A DNA stretch of 64,000 nucleotides from Promethearchaeota archaeon (GCA_016840165.1 JAEOSU010000050.1:1-64000); one strand, 5' to 3'; positions 28,692 through 38,629 are shown, numbered from the stretch's first letter. A program made the numbers and translations. Notes: generated from the sequence alone by a model not told the origin.

Positions 28692-28892
28692 TCAAATGGT
28701 TATTAATTAGTTATTAATTAAAGTAAGATAATTAACTTTGTGAAAATTCTTCAGAAGTAAAATTAAATTCCCTCCTATAATTGAATGACACACTATCCTG
28801 TTCTACAAAGATATTTGTAATATTGCTCAGATAAAGCATGAGAACTTTTATATGTATTTTTGACTTAATTGTAAAATAAATAAAAAATTCTC

Positions 28893-29366
28893 ATGACCGA
28901 AGAAGGACAGGTGTATTTTCAAGATGCGTGGCCTAGTGAATTAGGGGTAGAATGTTTTGGGTGTGGCCGTAATAATGAAAATGGCCTGCAAATTAAGAGC
29001 TATTGGGAAGGTGATGAAGCTATTTGCGAGTGGCAACCCAAAGATTATCACAAGGCGTTTTTAAGAAATACATGTGGAGGTATCATCGCAACTGTAATTG
29101 ATTGCCATTGTACAAACACTGCCATTGCGTACGTTTACAAATTGGAAAATCGTAAATTAGGTACTAAACCAATACCTCTTTACGTAACAGGATCAATATC
29201 AGTAAAATTAATAAAACCAACCCCTTTGGGTCGGCCAATACGTTTTGTAGCAAGAATAAAGGAGATGACCGAGCGAAAAATTATAACTACTTGTGATGTA
29301 TTTTACCGCAAGAGAAAAACCGCCGAAGGAGAAGTGACTCTCATCAAATTGAAAATACAAAACTAA
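28893..29366 (+). CDS. Hotdog-fold thioesterase (PaaI-like)
   Basis: A 157-residue single-domain protein with the hotdog layout: a CFGCGRNNENGLQIK entry, GGIIATVIDCHCTNTAIAY in the central helix, and KLIKPTPLGRPIRFVARI in the outer strands. The family hydrolyses acyl-CoA thioesters. The cysteine-rich start is common in archaeal members. Substrate unknown. A TATA-like CTTTTATATG lies near 28845-28854, about 40 bases before the start. Confidence 0.85.
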   Translation: MTEEGQVYFQDAWPSELGVECFGCGRNNENGLQIKSYWEGDEAICEWQPKDYHKAFLRNTCGGIIATVIDCHCTNTAIAYVYKLENRKLGTKPIPLYVTGSISVKLIKPTPLGRPIRFVARIKEMTERKIITTCDVFYRKRKTAEGEVTLIKLKIQN

Positions 29367-29518
29367 ATTTGAAATTGCATAATATATCATTTAGCATTTC
29401 GACTTCTTTAGTTTTATAACGGATCGATTTATTTATATAAAAAATGGATTTTATATAGCACTCAAATCTTTCTAATAAAAATGATATTTTTAAATTTTTT
29501 TAGAACCCAACCTAAATT

Positions 29519-30355
29519 ATGAGTAAATCTACAATCTTAAGAACTGAAGTTCTTCTTGATGGTTTAAAATTCCCCGAAGGAACAAGATGGAAAGATGGAA
29601 AACTCTGGTTTTCTGATATGGAAGACCATAAGGTCCTTACAGTTGATATAGATGGAAATGTGGAAATCATTCTCGAGAGACCGAACCGCCTCTCGGGATT
29701 AGGATGGACTCCCGATGATAAATTACTAGTTGTTTCGATGGAAGATCGCAAAATACTATGCCTTGATGAGGATGGTATAAAAGAAGTCGCCGATCTAAGT
29801 ACACATGCGACCTTTTACTTAAATGATATGGTAGTTGATAAAAAGGGAAGAGCATATATCGGAAATTTCGGTTTTGATTATTTCAATAATGCAACATTCG
29901 TGCCAGCGGAATTAATCCTTGTATATCCTGATGGGAGTTACAAAATTGTTGCTGAAGACATGGCATTTCCTAACGGCACGGTAATCACTCCCGATGGGAA
30001 GACTCTTATAACTGGAGAGACATTTGCAGCAAGACTAACTGCTTTTGATATTAAGGAGGACGGAACTTTGAATAATCGACGTGTATGGGCTAACTTAAGA
30101 TCTTTAGCACCAGATGGGATATGTCTTGATGAGGAGGGAGGCATCTGGCTTGCAGCACCTGGTCGACATCGGGTTGTTCGAGTTTTAGAAGGAGGAAAAA
30201 TTACGCATATAGTAAAGTTGGAAAATGATGCCTATGCTTGCATGCTCGGTGGTAAAAGTAATACAACGCTATTTATTGCTACCTCCACTCATTCAAGAGA
30301 TCAAGGACGTATTGAATATGTAGAAGTGGAGATTCCTAAAGCTGGACTTCCATAA
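29519..30355 (+). CDS. SMP-30/gluconolactonase-like six-bladed propeller hydrolase
   Basis: A 278-residue protein. It has the gluconolaconase/regucalcin layout: GLKFPEGTRWKDGKLWFSD with the metal-binding Glu, LNDMVVDKKGRAYIGN, FPNGTVITPDGKTLITGET and LAPDGICLDEEGGIWLAAPG, all of which carry the family Asn and Asp metal ligands. It probably opens a sugar lactone, in keeping with nearby cyclitol/sugar-type enzymes. No signal peptide. Confidence 0.92.
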   Translation: MSKSTILRTEVLLDGLKFPEGTRWKDGKLWFSDMEDHKVLTVDIDGNVEIILERPNRLSGLGWTPDDKLLVVSMEDRKILCLDEDGIKEVADLSTHATFYLNDMVVDKKGRAYIGNFGFDYFNNATFVPAELILVYPDGSYKIVAEDMAFPNGTVITPDGKTLITGETFAARLTAFDIKEDGTLNNRRVWANLRSLAPDGICLDEEGGIWLAAPGRHRVVRVLEGGKITHIVKLENDAYACMLGGKSNTTLFIATSTHSRDQGRIEYVEVEIPKAGLP

Positions 30356-30375
30356 TTTTGATATAAACAAATTTT

Positions 30376-31377
30376 TTATTTTTTTATGTAAGGGCTCAGT
30401 ACGTTCTCAGGAATGTGTAAAGCAATCTTACATTCTAATGCTCCATTAATAGCAGTTTTGACTGGTTCAGCCTTAATTGGATGTTCAAGTATTTGATCCC
30501 AATATAATTTATACCACCCTGCGCTGCAATAACAGAAATTGTTTAAGCTGTCATCCACTGTGTTCTCTTTCATCGCTCCACGTACCCATGGGCAATAGCA
30601 CATGTAATAACGCTTCATATTTTCTTCTTGGGAATCTAAAAATTGTTTTACCTGATAGGGTATCTTTTTCACGTATATTGTACTTCCCTCTCTTATTCCA
30701 TGCCCAAACATTTGATCGTTCTTAATAAATTCTATGACATCATCATCTATGTATTGAGCAAATTCTAACGTTCCATTTTCTCTATGCATCTCGAGCCTAT
30801 TAATAAGTTCTTCATGCTTTTTCATTAAAAATCCATCAATACCGAGTTCTTTAAGTTTTTTCTTATCACCGGGAATATCATCAGGAGGTCTTCCATGTAA
30901 ACATGGTGAGAGGAGATTAATTACTTCTTCTGAACCAAATATTTTCTTTGCTCGCTTCATAATGATTTTTGTAAAATCTGGTTTTTTTTCTGGATCTACA
31001 CCTAATGGGGGGATAATTAAATCCTTGAAAACGTTATCTCTTATACTTTCTCCATGAACACTAGCAATTCTCGAATAAAAATTGTCCATAGCATTATATG
31101 ATTCGGAAATATCGATAACATACGTAATCCAATCATAATTTTTCGTATAATTGGCGTAGCTAATGATCGCTCGAAGGAAATCTAGTACTAAATCTTTATC
31201 CTTGGATATTAAATATTCTGTATAGATTATTAACTCATTAGGATTAACGGTATCGAGATTTTTATTATCACTTTTAAGAAAATTATCATAATCATGTAAA
31301 CATGTAATATAGGTTTCAACTACCTTCTCATTAACGTTTTGTTCCCTTAAAAACCTTCTAAAGCCTTTCTCTTCCAT
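30376..31377 (-). CDS. Unknown protein with C-terminal Cys-containing domain
   Basis: A 333-residue protein that I do not recognise with confidence. The first 90 residues resemble the SAM-like core-binding helices of tyrosine recombinases (FRRFLREQNVNEKVVETYITCLHDYDNFL), but no catalytic recombinase domain follows. The last 100 residues contain YMCYCPWVRGAM and NFCYCSAGWYKLYWDQIL, followed by VKTAINGALECKIALHIPE. That resembles the bound-ligand end of hydrolases of the ATC/V4R-like group. A cysteine-rich sensor or hydrolase is possible. Confidence 0.65.
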   Translation of the reverse strand: MEEKGFRRFLREQNVNEKVVETYITCLHDYDNFLKSDNKNLDTVNPNELIIYTEYLISKDKDLVLDFLRAIISYANYTKNYDWITYVIDISESYNAMDNFYSRIASVHGESIRDNVFKDLIIPPLGVDPEKKPDFTKIIMKRAKKIFGSEEVINLLSPCLHGRPPDDIPGDKKKLKELGIDGFLMKKHEELINRLEMHRENGTLEFAQYIDDDVIEFIKNDQMFGHGIREGSTIYVKKIPYQVKQFLDSQEENMKRYYMCYCPWVRGAMKENTVDDSLNNFCYCSAGWYKLYWDQILEHPIKAEPVKTAINGALECKIALHIPENVLSPYIKK

Positions 31378-31538
31378 AGTTTACTTAAAATAAAGTGATC
31401 TCTATTGATGTATATTATTTTTGATCACTTATTAAAAGGTAGCTTAAAAATATTACAATAAATAAGTATTAAAATTGCATAATCATATCAAATAAATTTT
31501 AAAATTAGGGAGATGGAAAAAAAATTATTAGTAGTTAA

Positions 31539-31772
31539 TTATATTACATTCACTACTTGTTTAACTTCAGGGACAAACTGTTTTAGAGCTCGTTCAACAC
31601 CAAAAGTTAATGTCTGTTGGGCATGCATACATCCAGCACAGTGCCCCATCAGCCTTACTCTTACTGTTCCGTCATCCTCAACACTTACCAGCTCTATATC
31701 GCCACCATCCATCTGAAGTTGGGGTCTTATTTTTTCAATTACTTCTTTTACTTTTGCTTTATCCACTTGCAA
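31539..31772 (-). CDS. NifU-type Fe-S scaffold protein
   Basis: A 77-residue protein that is a stand-alone NifU C-terminal domain. Signature elements are VIEKIRPQLQMDGGDIELV and VRLMGHCAGCMHAQQTL with the CxxC pair that holds a transient cluster. It assembles and passes on [4Fe-4S] clusters, which the cluster-rich HdrA, FrhB and radical SAM proteins in this window need. The start is a TTG, or a GTG two codons later. Confidence 0.92.
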   Translation of the reverse strand: MQVDKAKVKEVIEKIRPQLQMDGGDIELVSVEDDGTVRVRLMGHCAGCMHAQQTLTFGVERALKQFVPEVKQVVNVI

Positions 31773-31889
31773 TCATCTAATAATATTAATTTCTTATTAA
31801 AGAGAAAAAAATAACATATAAAAACTGTTTGCTAATATTTTATGAACTCCTTGCATGAAGATATTATTTCTGGCAACTCATATATATGA

Positions 31890-32321
31890 ATGACTAATAA
31901 AATAAAAAAACAAAGAATCACTACTTTAATTGATATGTCAGAGGTTTCTTCACAAGAATTTATCAACCAGCTTAATGAAGTACAGGAACTAATGCTTAAG
32001 GAGGATTATAAAAAGGCAATTCTCATATTAGATAAACTAAAAATAATCGAAAAAGAAAATAATTATAATTATAACTTAACTCATAAACTTTATCAGCTTG
32101 ATTCTAATGTACGCTCTCTTTATAATCAACAAGCAATCCTAAAATATATATATAGCCTTTCCACATCGAAAAAAGAGATATCCTTCAAAGAGATAATGGA
32201 TTTGCTGAAAAAGGAAGAGTCTATAGAGATTGATGTAGGCACACTAAAAAGAGAGATTGAGATATTAGTATTACGCTCACTTTTAACATGTAAAGTTGGA
32301 GAAAACAAAATTAACCTATAG
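31890..32321 (+). CDS. Small helical/winged-helix protein, PCI-like, beside a GTPase
   Basis: A 143-residue protein with no confident family. The N-terminal 90 residues are helical and could be a TPR-like pair. The last 50 (ISFKEIMDLLKKEESIEI, then REIEILVLRSLLTC) read like a winged helix of the PCI type (proteasome lid/CSN/eIF3). That match is by pattern only. It is 128 bases before, and on the same strand as, the MglA-like GTPase, so it could be a partner. Confidence 0.6.
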   Translation: MTNKIKKQRITTLIDMSEVSSQEFINQLNEVQELMLKEDYKKAILILDKLKIIEKENNYNYNLTHKLYQLDSNVRSLYNQQAILKYIYSLSTSKKEISFKEIMDLLKKEESIEIDVGTLKREIEILVLRSLLTCKVGENKINL

Positions 32322-32449
32322 TTATCTACTCCGTATTTTTCTTTTTTTTAATATAGGTTGCCATTTTCAATTCTAAATTTTGATTCAAAAGTAGAATCTT
32401 ATAAAAAAAATTGCCTTTTTTATATCTATTTATAAAATGATTAGTAATT

Positions 32450-33043
32450 ATGATTCTTGATTGGTTGGAAAAAAAAATTCAACTTAAGATAGTATTTTAT
32501 GGACCCGCATTATCAGGTAAAACAACTTCGATTAAATCACTTTTCAGACACTTTGGAATGGAGGAGGAAATAGAATCTATAGAAAGTTCCGTCCGTCGTA
32601 CCTTATTTTTTGATTATGGACACATTTCCTTTCAAAATGAACAATGGTTACTAAAAATTCACATCTATAGCACCACTGGGCAAGATTTTTATATTGTGAC
32701 CCGTCCGATAACCTTAAAAGGAATCGATGGAATTATTTTTGTTGCAGATTCTCAGAAGAGAGCTTTTGATCGAACTTTAACCTCCTGGAATGAACTCTGT
32801 TCTTTTTACAGAGAGGAGCTCCAACTAATTCCTAAAATAATTGCTTTTAACAAACAAGATTTAGATAACAAATACAATCCGAAACGATTTCTCGATCAAA
32901 TTAATTATTATAAACATAAAAACATAGATATAAAATATACAATTGCGCTTAATGGGGAAGGAATATTAGACTCATTTGAAGATATTTTGAGTTTAATATT
33001 TAAGCAATTATATAAGAATCAGTTAGTATCAGCGATACATTAA
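32450..33043 (+). CDS. MglA-like small GTPase
   Basis: A 197-residue single-domain GTPase. The P-loop is GPALSGKTTS near residue 19, the switch II motif is TTGQDFYIVTRP, and the specificity motif is FNKQDL. The GPxLSGKTT loop and the VDG-like IDGIIFVADSQ block are those of MglA-type and Arf-related GTPases, not Rab. MglA sets cell polarity in bacteria; in Asgards the relatives are abundant and their jobs are unknown. No lipid-modification cysteine at the C terminus. Confidence 0.9.
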   Translation: MILDWLEKKIQLKIVFYGPALSGKTTSIKSLFRHFGMEEEIESIESSVRRTLFFDYGHISFQNEQWLLKIHIYSTTGQDFYIVTRPITLKGIDGIIFVADSQKRAFDRTLTSWNELCSFYREELQLIPKIIAFNKQDLDNKYNPKRFLDQINYYKHKNIDIKYTIALNGEGILDSFEDILSLIFKQLYKNQLVSAIH

Positions 33044-33067
33044 GTAATTCTATTTTTTATATTATTT

Positions 33068-34570
33068 TTACTTTGAGTTAGTTTTTAGTAAATCGATACT
33101 TTTATTTCGTGATTCTTGTAGCAAAATTTTGAAATTTTTGACCATATCTTCTAAACTGGGAAAATCCGGAATATCGTGTTGACTTAAAAAGCGGGATGTT
33201 TTTTCTACTTCCTTTTTATCGCCAACTAGCCAGAAAAAGAATGGTTTTGGATTGTTTCTAATCTCATCGATTATTCCACTCAAATCATTGAATTGACGAT
33301 ACAATTTTGAGCAAAAAAGCATATTAAAAACGCCTTCTATATTGTTATCTTTAATTAAAGCGTCATAAACCTTAGCAGTAACAAGTTGTGGATTAATATT
33401 ATTCATCATGGCTTTTTCCATGGCAGGCCAAATATCTACTAATGAAAATTTATTCGGTGGCATCCATTCGGGAAATACTTCTAAAAGAACTTTGTAACTC
33501 GGTTCACTCAAGACCGGAAAATCGAGATTATGTTTGTGGGTTAAATCTGCGGTAATAGTTCCTGCTCCACCCGAACCCGCAACCATTGAAACATTCCCAT
33601 TTTTTGGGAAATTTTTCTTAGTTGTATACATCATAGAAAACGTACGAGCATATTGAAATAATTCATGAAAACTATTTGCTTGTATTATGCCCGCTTGCTT
33701 AATAATGGCATTGATTAATCTTTCATTTTCAGCAAGGGTTCCCGTATGACTGTGAGCTGCTTTTTGGCCTAGCTCGGAAACGCCTCCCTTTACTAATATA
33801 ATTGTCTTGTCTCCTTTCTTCTTTACCTTATTACATAAATCAAGAAACTTTCTTGGCTCTTTAAATGATTCTAAATATATTGCAATCACATTTACAGTTG
33901 GATCTTCGATTAAATATTCTAAGAAATCATTCTCTCCCAAGTCCATTTTATTCCCAATCGAGATTGAATATCTAAATCCAATTTTCGGATATGAAGAGAA
34001 TATGTGCATTAAATATCCGCCATTGAGCATACCTGACTGACTAATAATAGCGATATTACCTCTCTGATAATAGGAAAAAACGCCAAAGCTACTGAAAAAC
34101 CCTCCCTTGTTTTCAGATCTACTATCTCCATCTATTCTTGTGAGACCCATACAATTTGGTCCTACAAGACGAATCTTTTTGAAATTATCGGTTATTTCCA
34201 AAATTTCATCCCTGAGTTCGAGACCCATGTCCCCTACTTCTTCAAACCCAGATGCTTCAATAATCGCCCCTTTAATCTGTTTCTCAATACAATCTTTTAA
34301 TAAGCTCGGAATCTTTTGGTTTGGCACATAAAATATCGCAAGATCAACTTCCTCCTTGATGTCTAGTACAGAGGATTTGAATTTCAATCCATATATCTCA
34401 CCATTGCCATTTGGATTTATAGGATGTACCATACCGTTGAATCTATTATTTACTAAGTTATTTACAATTCTATTACCACCTTTTAGTGGATTACTCGAGG
34501 CGCCAATAACTGCTACTGATTTCGGATTTAAAAAGGTGTGAATAATCTCGGAGTTTGACAAATTTTTCAA
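33068..34570 (-). CDS. ADP-forming acyl-CoA synthetase, alpha-type subunit
   Basis: A 500-residue protein with a CoA-binding Rossmann domain (PKSVAVIGASSNPLKGGNRIV) and two ligase domains (IAIISQSGMLNGG; NVSMVAGSGGAGTITAD). The catalytic loop HSHTGTLAENERL retains the His that is phosphorylated. The enzyme couples acyl-CoA to ATP formation from ADP and phosphate. The ATP-grasp beta subunit is not encoded in this window, so it must be elsewhere. Compare with the degenerate relative upstream. Confidence 0.9.
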   Translation of the reverse strand: MKNLSNSEIIHTFLNPKSVAVIGASSNPLKGGNRIVNNLVNNRFNGMVHPINPNGNGEIYGLKFKSSVLDIKEEVDLAIFYVPNQKIPSLLKDCIEKQIKGAIIEASGFEEVGDMGLELRDEILEITDNFKKIRLVGPNCMGLTRIDGDSRSENKGGFFSSFGVFSYYQRGNIAIISQSGMLNGGYLMHIFSSYPKIGFRYSISIGNKMDLGENDFLEYLIEDPTVNVIAIYLESFKEPRKFLDLCNKVKKKGDKTIILVKGGVSELGQKAAHSHTGTLAENERLINAIIKQAGIIQANSFHELFQYARTFSMMYTTKKNFPKNGNVSMVAGSGGAGTITADLTHKHNLDFPVLSEPSYKVLLEVFPEWMPPNKFSLVDIWPAMEKAMMNNINPQLVTAKVYDALIKDNNIEGVFNMLFCSKLYRQFNDLSGIIDEIRNNPKPFFFWLVGDKKEVEKTSRFLSQHDIPDFPSLEDMVKNFKILLQESRNKSIDLLKTNSK

Positions 34571-34662
34571 CTACTTTAATCAATTCGACGATATTTTAAG
34601 AAATAATTTGCTTTAGAAATAGTTTTCGGTATTGGTTTGAATACTGATAGATAATTCACATT

Positions 34663-35469
34663 CTATACTCGCAGGGTTTGGGGACTGATGGTCCTTGTTT
34701 TCCCTAGCGTTGAAATAAACCAAAGATACATACAATATTTAAGTTTTTTGCCAAATGGTTTTGCAAAATTCATATGCCCCAAATTTCCAGGGAAAAAAAT
34801 CCCTTCTCCATCCGTAAGATCTTTACAAACTGAATTTCCTTCTTCATCTATTAAATATTGGGTAACTGCATATTTATCATCATCAATACAGAAAATATAC
34901 ACTTCGGGGAATTCAGGATGGATGTGGGGAAATATTTCCTTCTCCTCTCTATATGAGGATTCGATATTTACGCTTGTAACAACTCCTTGTTTTAATGCTA
35001 TAGTTGGGATATTTGTGAATCCTGACATAAAATATCCATTTCTAATTGCTGTCCATACAGTTCGGTAAGTTGTCATTCTTCTCTCTGTGCTAAAGTCGCC
35101 TCTGGGAATGAATTTTTCCAAGTTAAAGGTCTGCAATTCAAATTCTGCGCTTACTTTTCCTTTAATATTGCTATAATAAAGACATATCTTATATGGTTCA
35201 TTCGTTTCAGAATTTAACTGAATTGTAATTTTCTGATCGGGAGGTAAGAAAAAAAAATCAAATTGATTCAGCTTTAATACTTTATTTTGATAATTTAATT
35301 CACATTTTCCTTTTAATAAACATCCATTTAATATTTCACTTTCCTTTGTGAAAATATTTAAATCTTCATAGAAATAAAAGTATTGAAGCCTATTAGTGCC
35401 TATATGACGCTCAAGAGCCTCAGATTTGGGGTCTCCAAAATAAAAGTTAATCATTTCATCTTTATTCAT
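34663..35469 (-). CDS. KduI/IolB-like uronate isomerase (cupin)
   Basis: A 268-residue bicupin protein. The metal-binding motif HIHPEFPEVYIF (HxHxxxxxE) in the second half and a later His in GNLGHMNFA match the KduI/IolB family. ERRMTTYRTVW and GDFS in the linker support that family. Members isomerise 5-keto-4-deoxyuronate or 5-deoxyglucuronate in pectin or inositol breakdown. Neither pathway is complete here, so the substrate is open. A separate cupin role is possible. Confidence 0.78.
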   Translation of the reverse strand: MNKDEMINFYFGDPKSEALERHIGTNRLQYFYFYEDLNIFTKESEILNGCLLKGKCELNYQNKVLKLNQFDFFFLPPDQKITIQLNSETNEPYKICLYYSNIKGKVSAEFELQTFNLEKFIPRGDFSTERRMTTYRTVWTAIRNGYFMSGFTNIPTIALKQGVVTSVNIESSYREEKEIFPHIHPEFPEVYIFCIDDDKYAVTQYLIDEEGNSVCKDLTDGEGIFFPGNLGHMNFAKPFGKKLKYCMYLWFISTLGKTRTISPQTLRV

Positions 35470-35533
35470 GGCAATTACTTAATTTAATGCTGTAAAATTA
35501 ATTGATATTTAGAATTTAACTAATAGATAATAA

Positions 35534-36739
35534 TTAAAAGAAATCCGATGAAAGAGGCGATTGGATTCTGATAGATTTCTGAGAATTATCTTCAATGATT
35601 GAAATGAGCGCAGAGATGTTTTGTTTTGAAGGATATTCAACCTCTTTTTCTTCATCGATATCCCATTCTTTAAACCCAGTTAATATGGGAGCTGATTCAA
35701 ATAATGCTTCTTGTAATCCAATTATTTTGACTGTTACTCCTTCGAGTTTACTTTTAGAGATATTTTTAATTCTTAGACGATATTTTTCCATATCGGAATC
35801 AATAGAGATAATTTTATATATTTTTTGAAATTTGGAGGAAACTCCTTCGAATAATGAGGGAGCACTTCCGGGAGCTTTAGAGAATAGGTCAATTTCTTCT
35901 TTTTTATCGCTAATTGGTGAGGGAGTGATGGTAATAGGAATATCAAATTTGATTAATTCTCTTCCTATCTTTGGTTTGGCAAGAACTCGTAAAAACCATT
36001 TAGAATAATCTCCAAAATTAAATCCCCAATTTTCTTTTTCTTTAGGTTCCCATAAATAGTTATGAGTAGGTTCTGCGATTTCAGGGATTTTTAATAAGAG
36101 ATATCCCTTATCAATATCTGAAGTTTTCGCATCTCCTGCAATTGCGGGGGGTAATTCTTCTACTTTTCGGCAATTTTGTCCATACGCCTCGCAATAACAG
36201 ATCACATTTGCCTCTTGTAATAATCTTACTTCGATATTTTTTATAACTTCCGAAGAAAAATTAATTTTAATTGTCTCTCCTGGTTTAAAAATGTCCTTAG
36301 AGATCATTAGATTTAAACCAGACATCGAAAATGAAATGGGATTAGGATTTTTTGTTAGATTTCCTGATTCTTTACTTTTAATAATAATTTCTTGATCTTT
36401 ATGAATTAATAGATCATCTTCTTCAGGATTGAGTGGATGTGGTTGTCGAATAGTGAGTTTGATTTCATAATTAAGATTACGGCTTTTGATTGTAGGGACA
36501 ACATTATTGGCAATTAGTAAAGCTCGATCTCGATAATAATCGCCTGCTTCAAACGTTCCTTTAGAAAAAATTTCATTCTTGGCGATTAGAATCTCTTTCA
36601 AACAAGGAGAATGGGCAAGTAATCGAACACCAGACCATAAAATAGATGTATCCTCCTCAAAATGGAATTTAATCCTAACATTCAGTTTGTCTCCTACATA
36701 GACCGACCCATTATTCAGATCGCTAAGTTCTAATTTCAT
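35534..36739 (-). CDS. Arrestin-like two-domain beta-sandwich protein
   Basis: A 401-residue mostly beta protein with no helices or catalytic motif seen. Two immunoglobulin-like halves can be discerned: residues about 1-120 (VYVGDKLNVRIKFHFEED; ARTL-like ALLIANNVVPTI; YEIKLTIRQPHPL) and about 140-275 (KDIFKPGETIKINFSS; KNIEVRLLQEANVICYCE; WFLRVLAKPKI; KFDIPITITPSP). This N/C domain arrangement, with a GETI-type strand start in the second domain, is that of arrestins, Spo0M and Vps26. A third region of about 100 residues follows. Arrestin-like proteins are membrane-trafficking or receptor adaptors in eukaryotes. Fold match is inference. Confidence 0.6.
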   Translation of the reverse strand: MKLELSDLNNGSVYVGDKLNVRIKFHFEEDTSILWSGVRLLAHSPCLKEILIAKNEIFSKGTFEAGDYYRDRALLIANNVVPTIKSRNLNYEIKLTIRQPHPLNPEEDDLLIHKDQEIIIKSKESGNLTKNPNPISFSMSGLNLMISKDIFKPGETIKINFSSEVIKNIEVRLLQEANVICYCEAYGQNCRKVEELPPAIAGDAKTSDIDKGYLLLKIPEIAEPTHNYLWEPKEKENWGFNFGDYSKWFLRVLAKPKIGRELIKFDIPITITPSPISDKKEEIDLFSKAPGSAPSLFEGVSSKFQKIYKIISIDSDMEKYRLRIKNISKSKLEGVTVKIIGLQEALFESAPILTGFKEWDIDEEKEVEYPSKQNISALISIIEDNSQKSIRIQSPLSSDFF

Positions 36740-36998
36740 ATGTTACAAAACTATTGAAGGGTTGTTATATTTATATTTAATATAGAATTTAATAAATATT
36801 TTTTATAATTGTTTGGCGATTAATTTAATAACTAACTAACTCTTTCTTGAATTATAATAATAATTAAATCAATTAAGGTAAAAGTTTTGATCTACTGATA
36901 TAGTTTAGGGTTTATCTCTAAGATATACAATATTCGAAACCTATAATTTTAATCAAATCTTTTAATTATTAATAGCATTCTATTGTTAACTGATATAA

Positions 36999-37703
36999 GT
37001 GAACTTGAACCATAATATACAGGCAGTTTTATTCGATTTAGATGGTACTTTACTCGAGATAGATTTAAAAAAATTCATCCCAGGATATCTGAAACTCCTA
37101 TCAGAAAGTATTTCTCATCTTATATCACCAAAAAAGGTAATTTCAAAGCTATTGAAAGCTTCTGAAGCAGTAAATAACAATAATGGGACTCAAACTAATG
37201 ATACATTGTTTGCGAAAGTTTTTTTCCCAATTAATGGATACACTCGGGAAGAAATCCAACCATACTTTGATACTTTTTATGAAACTAAATTTGTAGAACT
37301 TAAAAAATTCACTAAAAAGAAAGAAAATGCTCGATCTGTTGTTCAGAAAGTATTCAAGAAAAACCTTAAAGTAGTTGTCGCTACAACACCCGTTCTTCCA
37401 TTAACAGCCATACAACAGCGATTGGATTGGGCGGGAGTGGGAGATTTTAATTACTCATTGATTACTCATATAGAAAATTCACGAGCAAATAAGCCAAATC
37501 TTCTGTATTTTCAGGAAATTATTGATTACTTAGGAATTCCGCCTAAAAATTGTTTGATGGTTGGCGATGAGGCAAAAGATATGGTTGCTGCCAAAATTGG
37601 ATGTCCTACGTTCTTAGTAGAAAGTTCAAACACTGAATTGACTCCAGAAATGCTAAAACCCTCTTATAAGGGAAATTTAGAGGATATTTTGGATCTATTA
37701 TAA
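36999..37703 (+). CDS. HAD-superfamily hydrolase
   Basis: A 234-residue HAD phosphatase. Motif I is LFDLDGTLLEI (nucleophile and acid Asp), motif II Thr is in VVATTPVLPL, motif III Lys is in RANKPNLLYF and motif IV is MVGDEAKDMVAA. A helical cap of about 90 residues lies between motif I and II. Substrate cannot be named. The start is GTG. It is 24 bases before a GNAT gene and likely co-transcribed. Confidence 0.9.
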   Translation: MNLNHNIQAVLFDLDGTLLEIDLKKFIPGYLKLLSESISHLISPKKVISKLLKASEAVNNNNGTQTNDTLFAKVFFPINGYTREEIQPYFDTFYETKFVELKKFTKKKENARSVVQKVFKKNLKVVVATTPVLPLTAIQQRLDWAGVGDFNYSLITHIENSRANKPNLLYFQEIIDYLGIPPKNCLMVGDEAKDMVAAKIGCPTFLVESSNTELTPEMLKPSYKGNLEDILDLL

Positions 37704-37726
37704 TTATCATAATCAAATCAATAAAA

Positions 37727-38629
37727 ATGGATTGTACATATTTAGATTCAGGTAATATTGTGCAAGTTTACGAGTTATATAAACAAAATAAGGTTTTATC
37801 CTTAATTCCGTTTGAATATTTTCAAAAAGGAACCTTAGAAGATAGTGATTTCGATCCTGAATTCACATTAATTTGTAAAAAGAAAGATAGTAGTGAGACC
37901 ATTGCAGCCTTTATCGCAATTATTCGATCAACTTCATTAGGAAAAGTTTGCTTCTTGAAAGCTTGTTTAGTGGATAAGACTTTTCAAAGAAAGGGCATTG
38001 GTACAGATTTACTTAATGAATTAATCTCCCGAGTTAGTTCTAAAGGCGTAAATATTATCTCATATGGAGATTCTGTTCCTAATTATTGGCAGCCGGGTGT
38101 AGATTTACGACATACTAGGCTCTACTTTTTTTTAAAAAAGAATAAATTTCGCACTAGAAAAATGCGACAAAATCTTACTGTCAATCTTGAAAACATGGAG
38201 ATACATCCCAGGAAGCACTATAAAGAGTACTTACTCGAAAGAATTCGTAACGAAGATTTTCAAAAATTATTTAATTTTGTAAAAACGAATTTTCCGGAGG
38301 GAAAATGGGCAGAGGAAGTAAAACTTTCCTTTCAAAACGACCCAGCTACCACTTTTATAGCAAAGAATTCTCAAAATAACATAATTGGATGGGCATCACA
38401 TAGCCACTTATTCCCTGGATCTTTCGGGCCTACGGGAGTACTAATACAAATGCGTGGAAAAGGAATAGGTGCTGAATTATTAAAATGGGCTCTATGGGAT
38501 ATTAAAAATAATCATAATAATAAAGCAACGATCATGTGGGTTGTCGGAGACACGGTAAAATATTATTCCAAGGTAATTGGTGCATATATTTCCACGGTTT
38601 TTATTCCAATGACAAGAAAAATATCATAA
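37727..38629 (+). CDS. Tandem GNAT acetyltransferase
   Basis: A 300-residue protein with two GNAT halves. The acetyl-CoA-binding motif of the first is VDKTFQRKGIGTDLLNEL (residues about 85-103). A second, weaker one is MRGKGIGAELLKWALWDI near residue 243. Fused double GNATs often have one active and one structural half; here both keep the GxG-type loop. Acceptor unknown. The last 6 bases overlap the convergent methyltransferase gene. Confidence 0.85.
   Translation: MDCTYLDSGNIVQVYELYKQNKVLSLIPFEYFQKGTLEDSDFDPEFTLICKKKDSSETIAAFIAIIRSTSLGKVCFLKACLVDKTFQRKGIGTDLLNELISRVSSKGVNIISYGDSVPNYWQPGVDLRHTRLYFFLKKNKFRTRKMRQNLTVNLENMEIHPRKHYKEYLLERIRNEDFQKLFNFVKTNFPEGKWAEEVKLSFQNDPATTFIAKNSQNNIIGWASHSHLFPGSFGPTGVLIQMRGKGIGAELLKWALWDIKNNHNNKATIMWVVGDTVKYYSKVIGAYISTVFIPMTRKIS

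Noticed and set aside
30376..31377. A tyrosine recombinase or mobile element
   Set aside because: Only the N-terminal SAM-like helices resemble an integrase; no catalytic R..H.R..Y region follows, and there are no flanking repeats.
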